Assembly (NCBI GenBank): GCA_002633005.1
Contig: NMRA01000076.1
Location: 996,748-1,060,747 of the forward strand
Source of the DNA: Phoronis australis
Taxonomy: Eukaryota; Phoronida; Phoronidae
Direction: 5' to 3'
DNA length: 64,000 nucleotides
The first letter of the stretch is position 1. Each line of letters opens with the position of its first letter. Shown here piece by piece: positions 1-12,813 of the stretch. The position numbers and the translations under genes were made by a program. The notes beneath the pieces were generated by a model. That model was not told the DNA's origin. It made no database searches and saw nothing but the letters and a program-made list of their open reading frames with translations.

Positions 1-1196
1 TATAGGTCCATGCGCCTACATTCGAAGTTACAACTATATTCGGAATTAGGCACATGCGCATCAAAAGCAATTCTGCAACAGTGAGTCATTGAACTGGACA
101 GTTATTCCAAATAGTTTTGAAAAAACTTCGCGTGGTCTACTCAGAATTATCATCCAGGAAAGGCTCTGTCAAAGCTAGTCGCGTAATCTTCGCGCAGGCA
201 AGATTGTCAGTGTCCTAATGTCGACGACAATGTGGGTGCTCGCATCGCAGCAAAACGTGTGCCTGTGCAAAGGACACCCTCTTCAGTGGCGGTGCGGATA
301 GTTCTTTGTAGGTTGGACCAGATGAGAAAAAGCGCTCCCACGCCCCAGAATCTGATAAGCAATACTTGGAATGGATTCACAAACAGTGCAAACATACGTA
401 CTTTATCTATTTGTGATCTTTGTGTTCTTGTCCTCGTCATGAATGTCGTAGCAAAAATACGTTATTTGTGGCATATGATGAATGTGATCTGAGAATTTTG
501 TTTGGACAACGAGTAAGCTGATGCTAATAAATCACAAGGAAAAAAAATGAATCGACAAATTTTTATTTTCCAGGAAACTGAGAAAAAGGACGCATTAAGA
601 GTGACTCAGTTTAATGACGCTATTTTAAATGAACATAATTCACGAACTTCAATATTAAATCATCTATTTCGTGCAAACGCGCCTGTTTGAAACAATACCA
701 CCGCGTCTCCATTGTTTTTCAGCTTCGTAGTTTTACAACTGACACAACTTGTTCGCAAACAGGGCCTCTCTTCAAGTAATTCTGTACCTGGCGTGCGCAC
801 GCATGGAACAAGACTTCTGGGGGTCTGGGCCGCGGTCGGATTCAGTCTCCGAACTCACTTGAACTCGAGAATTCCGTTTTCTCGAACCGTTTTCTAAGCT
901 AGTTGTGCTCAGCTACACCAAAAAGTAAAAATGAAGCCTGTCTACGCTTGGTACCAACTCGATTTAGGAAAGCACTAGTTGAAAACCGAGTCTGAGTCTG
1001 AGCATAGATTTGGTCTCAGGCTTAGACTAGAGATTATAATCACCAATAAGCTTTGCCATACCACATCATAGGAATAACGCATTTGACATTTCACGCGGCG
1101 ATATCCACACCAAATCATTTATTCGTTCTATGTTAATTGACTGAGTCATCTCCCTCTCTAACATGATGTATTAGTAGTGACCAGCAGTTACATTAT
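1..1196. other. Non-coding, no gene recognised
   Basis: No open frame here resembles a known protein. The short frames (under 90 codons) on both strands have no domain-like composition. No tRNA, long repeat or transposon end was recognised. The stretch leads directly into the 5' end of the LINE, so part of it may be that element's 5' untranslated region. Confidence 0.5.
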
Positions 1197-3991
1197 ATGA
1201 CTGGCCCAAACCTGAGTCTTCGACTTCCCAGTTGTCTGAAACTATGCTTGTGGAATGTTAGAAGTCTTTATAATAAATTACCGGAAGTTGCTGTTAATAT
1301 AAACAATTGGTCCCTGGATGTTATTTGTCTCCAAAAGACATGGCTATCTTGCGACATTGCAAACGAAGAAATTGGAATCTGTGGTTACAATGTGGAACGC
1401 CTAGACAGACATAACGGTACTCGTTATGGTGGCGTATTCACGTATGTCAGAAGCAGCCTTGCCTACATTAGAAGACAAGACCTAGAGTTAAACGATTTGG
1501 AACTTCTGTGTGTTCAACAGAATTTTAAGGATGTCAGTCCTTTAATTGTTCTCAATTTCTACAGACACCCTGATCAGACAAGTTGGCTTGAAATCTTTGA
1601 GTCTGTGGTTAGCAGGTGAGGCTATGAGGTGGTTATCGCTGGTGATCTTAATGTTGATTGGAACAATGAAATTTCAAAACCCCTCAAAGATGCCATGATT
1701 CAAGGTTTGAATCTCCATCAGGTGGTAACGGAGCCTACACGTGTGTCAGACCCTGCCTCACTGATTGATCATGTTTATGTTTCTGCTCCCGGAGTTTGTG
1801 AGATTAGTAAAAGTGGTAAAAATGGGTTAAGTGATCACTGCATAGTCAGTAAAAGGCATTTTTGCACCAAATTTCATCATGAGTGTGTGACCTATAGATC
1901 GTTTAAAAACTTTGATGACCAGGCCTTCGAATCGGATCTTGCTCTTGCTCCCTGGTCAGTCATCGAAGCCTATGACGACATTGGTGATGCTCTTGATGCA
2001 TGGTACAAGTTATTTAACAGTATTTTAGACGAACATGCTCCATGGAAAACTAGACGTGTGAAGAGATTACGTCAGTCTGAATGGTTCAGTGGTGACATTT
2101 TTGAAACTATAAAGCTCAGGGACAGTTTACGTAAGTGCGGAAATTATGAGGGCTACAAATCAGAGCGAAATCGTGTTGTAGCAATGATTAAAAAGGCTAA
2201 GAGTGACTATTACTCTTCACCGATCAGTAGTTGAAAAGTCATCAGACAAGTTGCTCCTAAGGAAAAATCCTCATCGCCTGCCATTTTAAGGATTGATGAG
2301 AAGTGTGTTCATGACAAAATTCAGATTGCCAATAATTTTAACAATTTTTTTACTGACATAGCTAGCAAACTTACTCAGGATCTTAAAGATACGCACGCCA
2401 CTCATAATGATTTGATTGACTTTGTTAGTTCCAGAGTTGAAAGTGACATAGGTTATGATATTCCTCTGGTAAATATGGAATCTGTAAATAAGTTCTTAAA
2501 TGGTCTTAATATTAATAAAGCCACTGAGATGGATGATGTCAGCTCCAAAACATTGAAACTAGGTCATGAGGAGCTGGCACCATCCATCACCTATCTTTTA
2601 AACCATATCATTAAAACTTCCAAGTTTCCTAGTTTGCGGAAATTTGCAAAAGTATCCCCTTTACACAAAGGCGGTGCTACTGACAATGTAAACAATTACA
2701 GACCAATTTCAATTTTACCGGTCTTGTCTAAATTGTTGGAAAAGCCTGTTCACAATACCTTTTATTCATTTTTGACTGAGCATGATTTAGTAGTTACATC
2801 TCTGTCCGGTTTCAGAAGTGACTACTCCTGTGAAACTGCCCTCATTAATATTGTTAACGGCTGGGCTCAGGGTGTAGATAGTGGTCACGTTGGTGTAGTA
2901 TTTTTTGATTTTAAAAAAGCTTGTGATCTCGTTGATCACAATATATTTCTAAGAAAATTGTTAATTTACAAGGTGGGCAAGGTCTCCCTAGACTGGTTTA
3001 AATCATATCTCTCAGAGAGGTGCCAGGTTGTATCACTTGGTGGACATCTGTCTGAGTCCCGAGGTATCACACACGGTGTTCCCCAGGGATCCATCCTGGG
3101 ACCTCTGCTGTTTTTACTTTTTATAAATGATCTCTCTTTAGTCTTCGAAAATACGGTTGACATGTATGCAGATGATACTACTTTGTCTGTTGTTGCAAAC
3201 TCGCTGATCGCTGTAAAGGACAGACTCCAGTCTTGATCTGGATAAGGTTGTTACCTGGTGTACTGATATTAAAATGGTAATTAATGCTGAAAAAACAAAT
3301 GTACGAGTATTGCCACAAAGCAACGGCACAGTAGAAGTAATATTGAGCTTAACCTTGCTATTTCCAATGTACGTCTCAAATATGTTGACAGTGAAAAGTT
3401 ATTAGGTGTTACTGTAGACAAGACCCTCAGCTGGTCTAGCCATATAAATGGGACTGTCCGAAATTAGGCAGCGCCTTGGTCTTCTCCGGCGTATATCACC
3501 ATTCCTTCCTACAGAGGGGCGTCTGCTATATTTCAGCGCTTGTGTATTCCCTCTGTTCGCTTATTGTAGTACAGCGTGATCAGGATGCAATGCAAAATTA
3601 GTTTCCTCTTTATTGAAGGCTCAGAAGCAGGCGGCCAGGAGTTCTAGGTGTGCCTTTTGACACTCCGTCAACTCATATGTTTAATAGACTGGGGTGGCTC
3701 CCTATTGACAAATATTTTATATATAGGCGTCTGTGTATGATGCATAGGTGCTTTCACGGTAATGTACCGACTTATTTATCTCGTAATCTCGTACTTGTTC
3801 GAAATAGCCACCAAATCAGGACAAGATTTTTTGCCTCAAACAATTTGGTTTTGCCCAGACACAGAACTTCGTTTTATTCTAAGTCCTTCTTTATTCAGAC
3901 CATCCAACAGTGGAGCAATTTGCCTAATAGTCTTAAGGATGCTGACTGTTATGATAATTTCAGACACCACCTCATCAGTTACCTGTGGTAG
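1197..3991 (+). pseudogene. LINE endonuclease/reverse transcriptase ORF, inactivated
   Basis: This is the coding part of the LINE. The endonuclease (1197-2234) is interrupted by an in-frame TGA at 1617-1619, just before the GDLNVDWN motif, and by a second TGA at 2232-2234 in the linker. RT is open from 2412 to 3236, where the frame is lost just downstream of the YADD catalytic box. The similarity resumes in another frame and the C-terminal part is open only at 3650-3991. Two nonsense mutations plus at least one frameshift mean this copy cannot make a full-length product. The catalytic-box residues remain intact, so decay is moderate. The true start may lie upstream of the first ATG. Confidence 0.9.
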
Positions 3992-4037
3992 TCATAGCTG
4001 TCCCTCCTTTTTTGTCTTTCCAATGTATATACCATAA

Positions 4038-4063
4038 TTTTATTTATTTATTTATTTATTTAT
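4038..4063. repeat. (TTTA)n microsatellite in LINE 3' tail
   Basis: About six uninterrupted TTTA units lie just after the last LINE stop codon. They are part of the element's AT-rich 3' region rather than an independent locus. Confidence 0.85.
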
Positions 4064-4268
4064 CTTTATTTCAATTTGTAAATCTAATTTATAAATACTA
4101 TTTTATTTAATGTATCTTATTGTATCTTAATTTAATCTGTTTATCTAACTTAATTTAATTAATTTAATTTCTTGCTGCAGAGGACCATGCTGGATTTTAG
4201 CCTTTGGCTAAAGCATGTTTTACATTTATTGTATTTTTATCCTCTTTAAATAAAGTTTATTATTATGA

Positions 4269-5935
4269 GAATAACGATTCAAGTTTCTCCTGATTCATTG
4301 TCGAAGTTGAGGGCAGAGAACAGTTCCTACAAAGTGTAGGAAGAGATGGGTGACCCAGATTCAAATAAGCCTACCAAGCACTAGCTATACAGCGCAACCA
4401 GTGCATCGTTAAAAGAAAAGATGTTGATGTTCTCGGAATTTCCGTTTTCGGGTTTAACTTCCTCAGCACTTATCTCATTCTCACTGTAAGTAGAGCAGGG
4501 GCTGTGACTGATATGCGGCCGTTGTAGTCCGTTGTTCTTTGAAATTAACGAAGATTTTTGAAAAACTAACAAGTTCACCATGACACGTGGCAACAGCCAG
4601 CCTATACGTACAGTAAAAATACATCTTTTTTTAACTTCTCATATGTCTTTTCTCTCTTTTAGACAATTTCTCAAACTGGTAGAGGAAAAAACACTGAACT
4701 TCCCGAGAAAGTGTACTACTCTCTTTGAAGTGGTTTCTCATTGTTGTAGCAACATTGTCAGTTACAACACAGAAAGTTCCTCGTTTTCATTCGGCTTCTT
4801 CAAAAGAGACACGCTCATCCCCTGCTTGTCTACCATTCATGCCTTTTCCTTGCTCGATTATCGATTCCTTCCATTTGATCGCGCCTTTGAAACTTTTTCC
4901 GATGTCTTTGAGTATTTTTGTCGGGATCTTGGCGCGCGTAGCTATTGTAAGAGTACTACGAACTAAAAATAGAACCTTGCCGAAGATCATGCGAACACAT
5001 TGGCATCGAATTAAGGGTCCAGTGATTGCGAAGACTTTTCGCAAGTCCAGCGAAGTCCAGCTTGTGATCCTGCAGTGTTTCTTTGTTTCACATTGAACGA
5101 AAATTAGTGCCAGGACGTCGGTAACCGAGTCAAATACCGCTGGATGAAAATCTCAAGCTACAGTGTAACTTCCCTAGAACTCCACTTGACGGTATTGACG
5201 CGTTCAATCGACAACGGGGTTTGCCCTTTTGCTTTGAAGCCTTAAAAAATTCCTGTTTGATCAGCGGAAAAGTTAATCAAGAGCTTCCAAATATTGACAT
5301 AATTATGCTTGGTGCAATTACAGTTTCAGGAAGCAGATCGAAATATATCAATTTATGTTCCAACCCAAATGACACAACTTACTGTACGGTTTCCTGCACA
5401 CTGAAGTTAAACTGTTTTCCATAATTTTTCTAATTAATTAAGCTCTTTCGTGTTCTCGCTTGCATAATTATTTGTAAAACTATATGTGCTCCAACGGGCT
5501 CATCGCCACCAGTCCCGCCGCTCCTATTTCCGCACGTCACCACCCATTTCATCACGGGTCGCCAACAGTTTCACGGTCGGGGTACCATCTCCCCTCGCTG
5601 GTCGGTCCGCGACTTATATTTATAATCTCTCCCGTTACTGTCTGCCCAATTTTGTTTTTCATTTGCCAGAATTTTTCATATTTTTGCCCGAATCCGATGG
5701 GTAATTGCTCTCCACCCCCGCCTTCCCTGTTTCTCGCCTATGTAGACCCCCATTCAGGGAAGACCGAAAGTATATAAACTTGGTATTCCTTGAACAATCT
5801 CGACTGGAGTCGTATTTTGTAGTTTGATCTCTGCAACTCAATAAGACCATGAGGATGTTGCCACTCAACCAAGCGGTGATTTAATTACTCTAGAACCGCT
5901 GTGCATTCTGTAGTTCATGCAAAAGAAGTGCTCTT
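4269..5935. other. Non-coding; C-rich block with a TATA-like motif
   Basis: No protein similarity was recognised. Between about 5480 and 5760 the composition shifts to C/CpG-rich, unlike the AT-rich surroundings. It is followed by a TATA-like GTATATAAA near 5770 and a CAATAAG near 5839. This arrangement resembles a promoter or a solo LTR, but I found no matching second copy, no primer-binding site and no transcript evidence. The rest is unremarkable. Confidence 0.3.
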
Positions 5936-6094
5936 CAGGGGCGGATCCAGGACTTTTAGTTGGGGGGGCAGGGGATAGTATCAGCCAGGATTTTGCTTGT
6001 CAGACATTAGCACCCCCGAACAGCCAAACGGAATCCAGGAGAATTTTAGGGGAAGGGGCATGGCCCCCTTGGCCCACCTCTAAATCCGCCACTG
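5936..6094. mobile_element. Short non-autonomous DNA transposon (MITE-like)
   Basis: The two ends form an imperfect terminal inverted repeat: the left end begins CAGGGGCGGATCCAGGA and the reverse complement of the right end begins CAGTGGCGGATTTAGAGG. G-run and C-run stretches follow inside each end. Ends of this CAGNGGCGGAT type are common in hAT/Chapaev-like MITEs of animals. There is no coding capacity and I could not see a clean target-site duplication, so the superfamily is unresolved. Confidence 0.55.
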
Positions 6095-8226
6095 CTTTTG
6101 ACATATCAAACAAACCTTATCGGACGGAGATGACTGTAAAAGAAAATTCCGTGCTCCACGTAGATTATCTGCTGATTGGGTAGATGTTGTCACGACCAGC
6201 TATTGATTTTTTTACCTCTGACTGACAGTTCAAGGCCTAGCGCAGTCTCGGATCCACAAAGCACTACATGTAGGACTGAACGACGAAGACCTATGTGAAG
6301 AGTCGGGTTGTTTTTCGGACTGGTTGGCGCGTGCGAAAAGCGAAGAGATTCTCAGTACGTTTCCCACGGGTTAAATCGGTCACAACTAAAACAACGCGCC
6401 CTGTCATGTAAGAACTTACGCTTATATGCACGACACTCGAGTAAACAATTTTCTTTGAAAAAAAAAAAGATTTTTAGGATATAGGCGCATAGACCAATGC
6501 CCGCATGCAGTAAACACATTCCCAAAGTTTAATAATGCGTTTTTACCAGAATCATTTCACAAATACTCCATTAAAAATGGAAACAAAAATAAACCAAATA
6601 TCCATATACTAACAATGTTTATTGACAGTGAAAAATGCTACTTAACTCACGGCAGTAGACGGATATAACGTGCCGGTATTTTGAGAAGCAGTTCGATGCC
6701 CGTTATTCAGAGGAGAAAATCGGTTCTGAAATTCCGGGCACCTTATATCCGACCATTACTGAACTCACTTTGCACTCTACATGTATAATACGTGTTGATT
6801 GTCCTCGATCACATACCGTGATTACGAGCCAGTGAATAGATAGGTCTTTGGCACCAAGTAACCCCATACAGTATCAACAAACATTCTTTAAAACTATGTC
6901 TCCTCTAACTGGGCAAGGACAAACAAAACTAAAAACAAAATCTCTTTAAAACAAAGGATATTCACAAAAAGATCCCAGGTAGCATTCCATTAACACCAGT
7001 TTACATTAAAATGCAATTAGTATAGTTCATTGTGACTGGTCGCTCACCAAACACTATTAAGGTAATAATCAATACATGAACCATTAACACAACCAATGGA
7101 TAAAACCGAACTATTGAAAGCAGAAAAGCCAGAAGAATCCTGTTGTCCCTGGAACAGCTTGTCAGAGTGAACTCCTGAAGCTTAAAATTTGTGTGAAACA
7201 AAATCTCTTTGCCAACAATTGATTGCCGGGACAAGCTGAACAACTCAAATGCTCTTAACAGAAGCAAGATACCAACAGTTTTCAAGCAAATTCTGTTTAC
7301 ACAAGTTCAGTTAGGGCATTCTTTTAGTAAAGAAATGATCAGTGTTCTTGCCTTAACTGGCAGCACCAGATGAACAATCACACTGGTTGCAATGGAGCTG
7401 GATAAAAGCAATAAGAAAATTTTCATTTTCCGTAGTATGCATTGATGCTTGATGAATAACTATGTGATTCAGATAATGATGGCTCCATTAATTTGGATTA
7501 TCTTTTGAACATACCAAAAAGACACTAAGATATAATTACTTATTTGGTTTGTACAATGGCAAGTGTACTAGAGAAGCAACACACAGACGTTATTGGCTTC
7601 AATTATTTGAAAAAAGTATGCATCCTTTTTTAGTAAACTCTGGATTATGCATTTTAGGCAATAACCTTCAGCAATATTGTAATAGACCCATAGGTCCCAT
7701 CAAAATAAAAGAGACTGTTTATATAAAAACTCAAAGTGTTAAAGTATCACTTTGAACTGAATGAAACTCCCAACAATATTGCTTATTTTGTCAATACTGT
7801 GACTATTATAAAAACCAAGGCTACACAACAGTTTGAAAATAATGCTGGCCAAACACAGTTTTTGATGCACTAGACTTCCCCGGTTGAGTAAACCATGCAC
7901 TTTATTTACATTGTATGGCAATAAGTCTGACTTGTTGCCAAATAGTCATAGGTCTCATTTAGTTGTCCTGTTACGGAGATCTCCATAAAATTTCCATTTC
8001 AGATGAAGTTTAGAGTTTTCGGGTTCTTGTGTAAGATTTCTGGAAAAAAATGAAGAACAATTACACTTGTCTGAAACATGATGATCAGAAACAAAAGGCA
8101 TCAAAGGCTCTCCCACACCAAACTCGTAACTAAAACGTCCCAGCTTGTCTTAGACGTTATGTGGGACCTTATAAACAAATCTGTGTGTTTAGCCAATTAC
8201 TATAGATTACCTCAGTAAAAGGTTTA
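6095..8226. other. Non-coding, with one fold-back repeat
   Basis: No gene is recognised. The only structure noted is the fold-back repeat at 6661-6750. The rest is AT-rich sequence with short, featureless frames. Confidence 0.45.
6661..6750. repeat. Fold-back (hairpin) repeat, copy 1
   Basis: The left arm GATATAACGTGCC..TATTTTGAGAA pairs with the right arm TTCTGAAATTCCGGGCACCTTATATC, giving a ~25-bp imperfect stem with a loop holding GTTATTCAG..GAGAAAA. The same arms and loop recur at 16830-16918, which shows it is a dispersed palindromic family rather than a chance hairpin. Confidence 0.6.
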
Positions 8227-9073
8227 TTTTCTGAAGGTAAAAAGCCTGTAGAATTTGATTTTTGACTCCACACTAATCTGCTATAAATTGGGTCACGTGA
8301 CCATGTATTTTTTAGTAAAATTTAGCAAAAACGAAAGGCATATTTATAGCAAAACATTGGCATTAATAACTTCACCAAATATTGTTTCATAGAAATGTCA
8401 CACAAACAATTTGAAATCTCAAAAATGCTGTTTTTTGAATTATCCTTTCGTTTTCATTTTATGATTATTTTTCAAAGCAAATAAAAAGTCCCCGGCCATT
8501 TTCTGATAGCCTCTCATGCAAAAATAGAACATTTTACAAGCAATCCCTTGTTTACGAGAACAGTTCATGAAACACAGTATCTGGCAGTTTCATCTGAATC
8601 TGATGACATCATTTCTTAGACAAGATGTTCTGAAGTTGGCCAAAATTTGGACATTTTTCTAGGGTCCTACACAATCTTAACACCTATGTGTATTGGGATG
8701 GGGACGGGGGAGAAAACAGGCAACTTCGACCAAAAACATGCCTTGAATGTGACACCGTCCACAGGGGTTTTAGTCAGAATGTAAAATATTTATGTTTGCT
8801 CCCACTCACCAACAGCGTTAGATATCTGATTTAAAACATATCTTAATTGCAACCCTACAAAATAATATTTTTCAATTTTACAATCAAATTGAGCAACATT
8901 GAGCATGCTTACTGGAACAATAAATCATTTTTCCAAACCTTCTTAGAGAAAAAAGTAGATAGTGATGGAAAATGAAGCATTTTACTAAAAAAGACATGGT
9001 CACACGACCACATTTATACCAGACTGGCATTGAGTAAAAAATCAAATTCTACGGGCATTTTATCTTCAGAAAA
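8227..9073. mobile_element. Non-coding element with ~93-bp inverted ends
   Basis: The segment 8227-8320 matches the reverse complement of 8981-9073 at roughly 85% by eye. Both arms run from TTTTCTGAAG to TTTTTTAGTAAAA, sharing GTAGAATTTGATTTTT and TGACCATGT on the way. The ~660 bp between them has no open frame of note. This is the architecture of a non-autonomous DNA transposon, but no target-site duplication was identified. A minisatellite starts 9 bp beyond the right arm. Confidence 0.55.
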
Positions 9074-9081
9074 TGTATACT

Positions 9082-9389
9082 GTTAATGTGATACTCTATA
9101 GTTTTATATTTGGTTAATATGATACTCTATAGTTTTATATTTGGTTAATGCGATACTCTATAGTTTTATATTTGGTTAATGCGATACTCTATAGTTTTAT
9201 TTGGTTAATGCGATACTCTATAGTTTTATATTTGGTTAATGTGATACTCTATAGTTTTATATTTGGTTAATGTGATACTCTATAGTTTTATATTTGGTTA
9301 ATGTGATACTCTATAGTTTTATATTTGGTTAATGTGATACTCTATAGTTTTATATTTGGTTAATGTGATACTCTATAGTTTTATACTTG
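9082..9389. repeat. 31-bp minisatellite, ten copies
   Basis: Ten head-to-tail copies carry the core GATACTCTATAGTTTTATAT followed by TTGGTTAAT. The period is 31 bp, except for one copy (near 9200) that lacks an AT. Copies differ mainly at the two bases before GATACTC (AT, GC or GT), and the GT type dominates the 3' half, indicating recent expansion from that end. Confidence 0.95.
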
Positions 9390-12300
9390 GCTAAATACAC
9401 AGACTTGTCTATATGGTCCTACAAAACCTCTACCACGCAGTCTCACTAAAGTCAGGAGCAAGCACTTTTGATAGAATCTTTATGAAAAACAAAACTGTTT
9501 TGATCACTGGGCAACTTCAATGTATTTAAAAGTGCTGGTATGCTGCCACCATGAACGTAAACATTTTGGAAATGATATTATGTAAACTTGCATAGCATCG
9601 ATGTATATGAATAATTTACTAGTATTTTACGTGTATAATTACACCATAAATATAGAATCTACCTGCCATCAATAAATAATGAACTGTCCTGTGCTGAGAA
9701 CCTGTCTATTAATGCTGTCACCATTGTGGTCATAATCATGTCTTACAACTTTGCCGTGACTTTTCAACAAATTTAAAGCTGCATTTCCTCTTGTTAAGCT
9801 GGCTAAAAATGAAAATGGAAGTAGTTCTTTGCTTACTCAACTAATAAAAATGGTCTCATAATTTTCCTTACCACTATGAAATTTGTTTTCGTTAATCAAG
9901 AACATACGAACCCTTGACAGGTCAAGACATGGGAAATTTTTGAATTTGTTGGGGTTGGTCAACTCTGGAATTCGAACATAGCATGCTGGGAACAGGAATA
10001 CCAATAGGCCAGCCTTGTGACGCAACAATGATCACTTCCAGTGAGTCATCACTTATTAGCCATTACTTTTCATTATTTGATTTAGGAACTTGAAATGGTT
10101 AAATTGACAGCTTAACAGGACAAAATGCAGTTTTCACCATTATCTTAAAAGGTGTGACGGAAGAGTCCTTCAGGATGGATATGTCAACTGTCATCAGTAA
10201 ATAATGTAAAGGTCAGTCAATAGTAAAAGTATCACTGTTTCAGTTTACACAGGTACGTAGTGGCTGTTAACATGGCGTAGCTCAGTACCACGGTCATCCT
10301 TATCAATTTGCAGCAACATGGAAACTTTTAAGCCCTGGCTTTGGTTTCAGTGCAATGGTGCACATTTTACAGGCACTTTACTAACTTTAGAAATAATATA
10401 AACAGTTACATGCATGGCCTTTCTTTTTCTGACATCAGGTGTAGTGAGTTAAGAATCACTTTTCACCCAAATGCTTAGAGTTCACTGTCTGCATGGAAAA
10501 TGTCAAATGGAAAAAATGGTCACGTAATGCAAAAAATTACCGTCATGTCCAATGCAAAATATATAAAATAGCCAACGGGAAACTGCAGCAAAAACAATTT
10601 TAATGTCCAGAAGGAATTTTAACAATAAACTAAAAAGTTGAATAAACAATTGACTAAACTAAATGGCTGCAGGGAAATAATTGCCTTTAGTGCACACGAA
10701 AAAGGAAAAAAGCCAGAACTTGCACTTCACTAAGAGAAGGGCACTAAGTGAAAATGTATGCTCAAAGATTTAGCAAATTTAGGCGAGAGGAGACGTTGTC
10801 ATTTGTTGTCAGAAAAGTCAAGTAGTAACATCTTTCCATTAAAAACACAAATATTATATTCTAACACATTGAATACAAATACTAACATGGTAGGATATAA
10901 AATGTTACAAATCACAATACCCTGACTAGTAGGGTGTCACGTACAGAACAAAGGTAGACCAGTCCTACAGATCCAAATAAGTCCTTTAAAGTCCAACTAT
11001 CATACAGTGTTACATTTTACGTAAAACAGTACGTTTGGAAATGAAAGACCTGTTACATGTCACACTCAGGGTACTACCTTAAGACAACAAACACAGACAC
11101 ACAGTCACTCATTAAACCAAGTCTGTGATGTCATGAACAGTGTTACAGTAGGCAACACAAATTGAATACTTTGTTGATGATGTCACAGCCACCGTTGCTG
11201 TCCTTTTGTTTGTAATAATGGGCTACTCTAGTAACAGTTATAACAAAGCTGCTACAAACTTCCCTTCCATGAAAAACAAAATTTAGATTTCAATCACTAA
11301 TCATTATGAAATTGGCCTCTGCTTGTTCCTTACTCAAATCAGAGGTGGATTCTGGGACTAGAAGGAACTAGGGGTTTGTTATTGGTTGAAATATAGCTTA
11401 ATAACAAGTTGGCTCATCACCAAGAACCACTTTACTCACCAAGCGTTATCTCAATTAATAACAAATCGTCAGTACTTTCCAAGTTTGGGAACTACTTCTC
11501 ATTAGTCCGACTGTGGAACAAGGTCAGTCTCATGGCGCTAAGCGGCTTAAATCAAAAGCTTCTACGATGGAAGCGCTTATTTAGAGCTGGTTTAAATTTA
11601 CTGGCACCAGGGTTTTCCTGATAAAATGTTTTTATGTGATTGTATAACCTCCAAAGTTATCTTTTAATTATTATTTCTTATTATTTCTTATTATTTCTAG
11701 TCATTAATAGTCAGTTCAAATCATTACGACTGAAAAACTAAAAATAAGGTAACACCCATCAGCATCACAGTATTAACCTTCTTAAACAATATTGTGACCA
11801 GGATAAATGTTAAGCAAGTGGACCCCAATCACGCATTTTAAAATTACCAGCAGACTACCGATACCTTGTTTAAATATTTCATATCGATATTACAGTCATT
11901 TGGAAAAAGAAAGGAAGTGAAGAAAGAAATGGGGTCATTCACTCACACACTCACTCTTGACTAGTCTCATCATATTTACAAGTTAGCAATTTGTAACAAT
12001 AACAGGGTACACAGGCTCTCCCAAAATTCTGTTTTTTGTAAGTCCAGTTAGTTTTTTTTTAATTGTATAGCAACAGTTGCAGCTTTGCACTGTCTGGTGC
12101 CTACAAGTAAGAGTCTGTGTGTATGATTGTGTATTTCTCATGGATGGTATGGTTTCGTGGAAATACCATATCATAGAGTATTCTGCTTATCTACATTTAC
12201 CTACTAGAGTTTTAGTTCATCCACCACATGACTCTTAGTGATTAGACACTTTATTTCAGAGAAACAAGACAGGAGTTGGACTTGTTTGACAAAACATGGC

Positions 12301-12717
12301 AAGATCAAACCACGAGGCATGCCCAAACAATGTATACTGACCAATTGCTTTAATTCTAAATAGGTAAGAATTGAGCAGGAATTCAGTCATCACCACTCTC
12401 CTTTCCTATTTTTCTGTTCAAATAACCAAATTGCGCAGAGACAATTTGGGGGTGTTTCGACATACATTTGTTCCTAGTGCATAGCTTCCAATGTCAAATG
12501 CAAATGCCCCAGTTTTCCATTTCTGAACGTTGACTGCTATTAATGCATCCTGTGTGAAGGCCAGGGCTTTGACGCTGCCACATACGGGATTTCCTTGTTT
12601 TGACAAGCTTATTTCTCATTTGGCGATTACAGAATTTTGCCAGGCAGCATTTGGTGAGTAGATGTTATGACAAACATGAGGCACTGTTTAATGTTTTTGA
12701 AAAACAAGTTCACAGGT
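9390..12717. other. Non-coding, gene-poor stretch
   Basis: No exon with recognisable protein similarity was found on either strand. The right part lies just beyond the likely TRAFD1 poly(A) signal and may contain longer alternative 3' ends (another minus-strand AATAAA falls near 12251). A short ATTATTTCTT triplicate is present near 11665. Nothing else stands out. Confidence 0.4.
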
Positions 12718-12723
12718 TTATTA
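12718..12723 (-). promoter_or_regulatory. Putative poly(A) signal of the TRAFD1-like gene
   Basis: The minus strand reads AATAAA about 91 nt after the TRAFD1-like stop codon, followed by U-rich/GU-rich sequence (TTGTTTTTC, then TGTTTGTC). Position and context fit a cleavage/polyadenylation site. No transcript data are available to confirm it. Confidence 0.4.
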
Positions 12724-12813
12724 ATTAGTTTTTGTTACTTTCAAGGCCAGGAGTTGGTAAACAGCTGTGAAGCTCACCAATCTAACACTCAAAATCTGAA
12801 AACTGCAATGGGG

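Larger units (their letters stand above)
1197..4268 (+). mobile_element. Non-LTR retrotransposon (LINE), CR1/L2-like, degenerate
   Basis: The element has an apurinic-type endonuclease followed by a reverse transcriptase, the order of CR1/L2/Jockey-group LINEs. Endonuclease signatures are CLWNVRSLYNKL near 1240, GDLNVDWN near 1641, LIDHVYVS near 1765 and GLSDHC near 1825. RT signatures are NNYRPISILP near 2690, GVPQGSILGPLLF near 3075 and the catalytic YADD near 3165. A C-terminal segment of the kind these LINEs carry (RLGWLPID, then WSNLPNSL) lies at 3650-3991. The tail holds a TTTA tetranucleotide run (4038-4063), AATAAA at 4249-4254 and a terminal TTATTATTA, resembling the short 3' repeats of CR1/L2 elements. 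I saw no clear target-site duplication, so both ends are approximate. Assignment to a clade is by motif style only. Confidence 0.93.
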
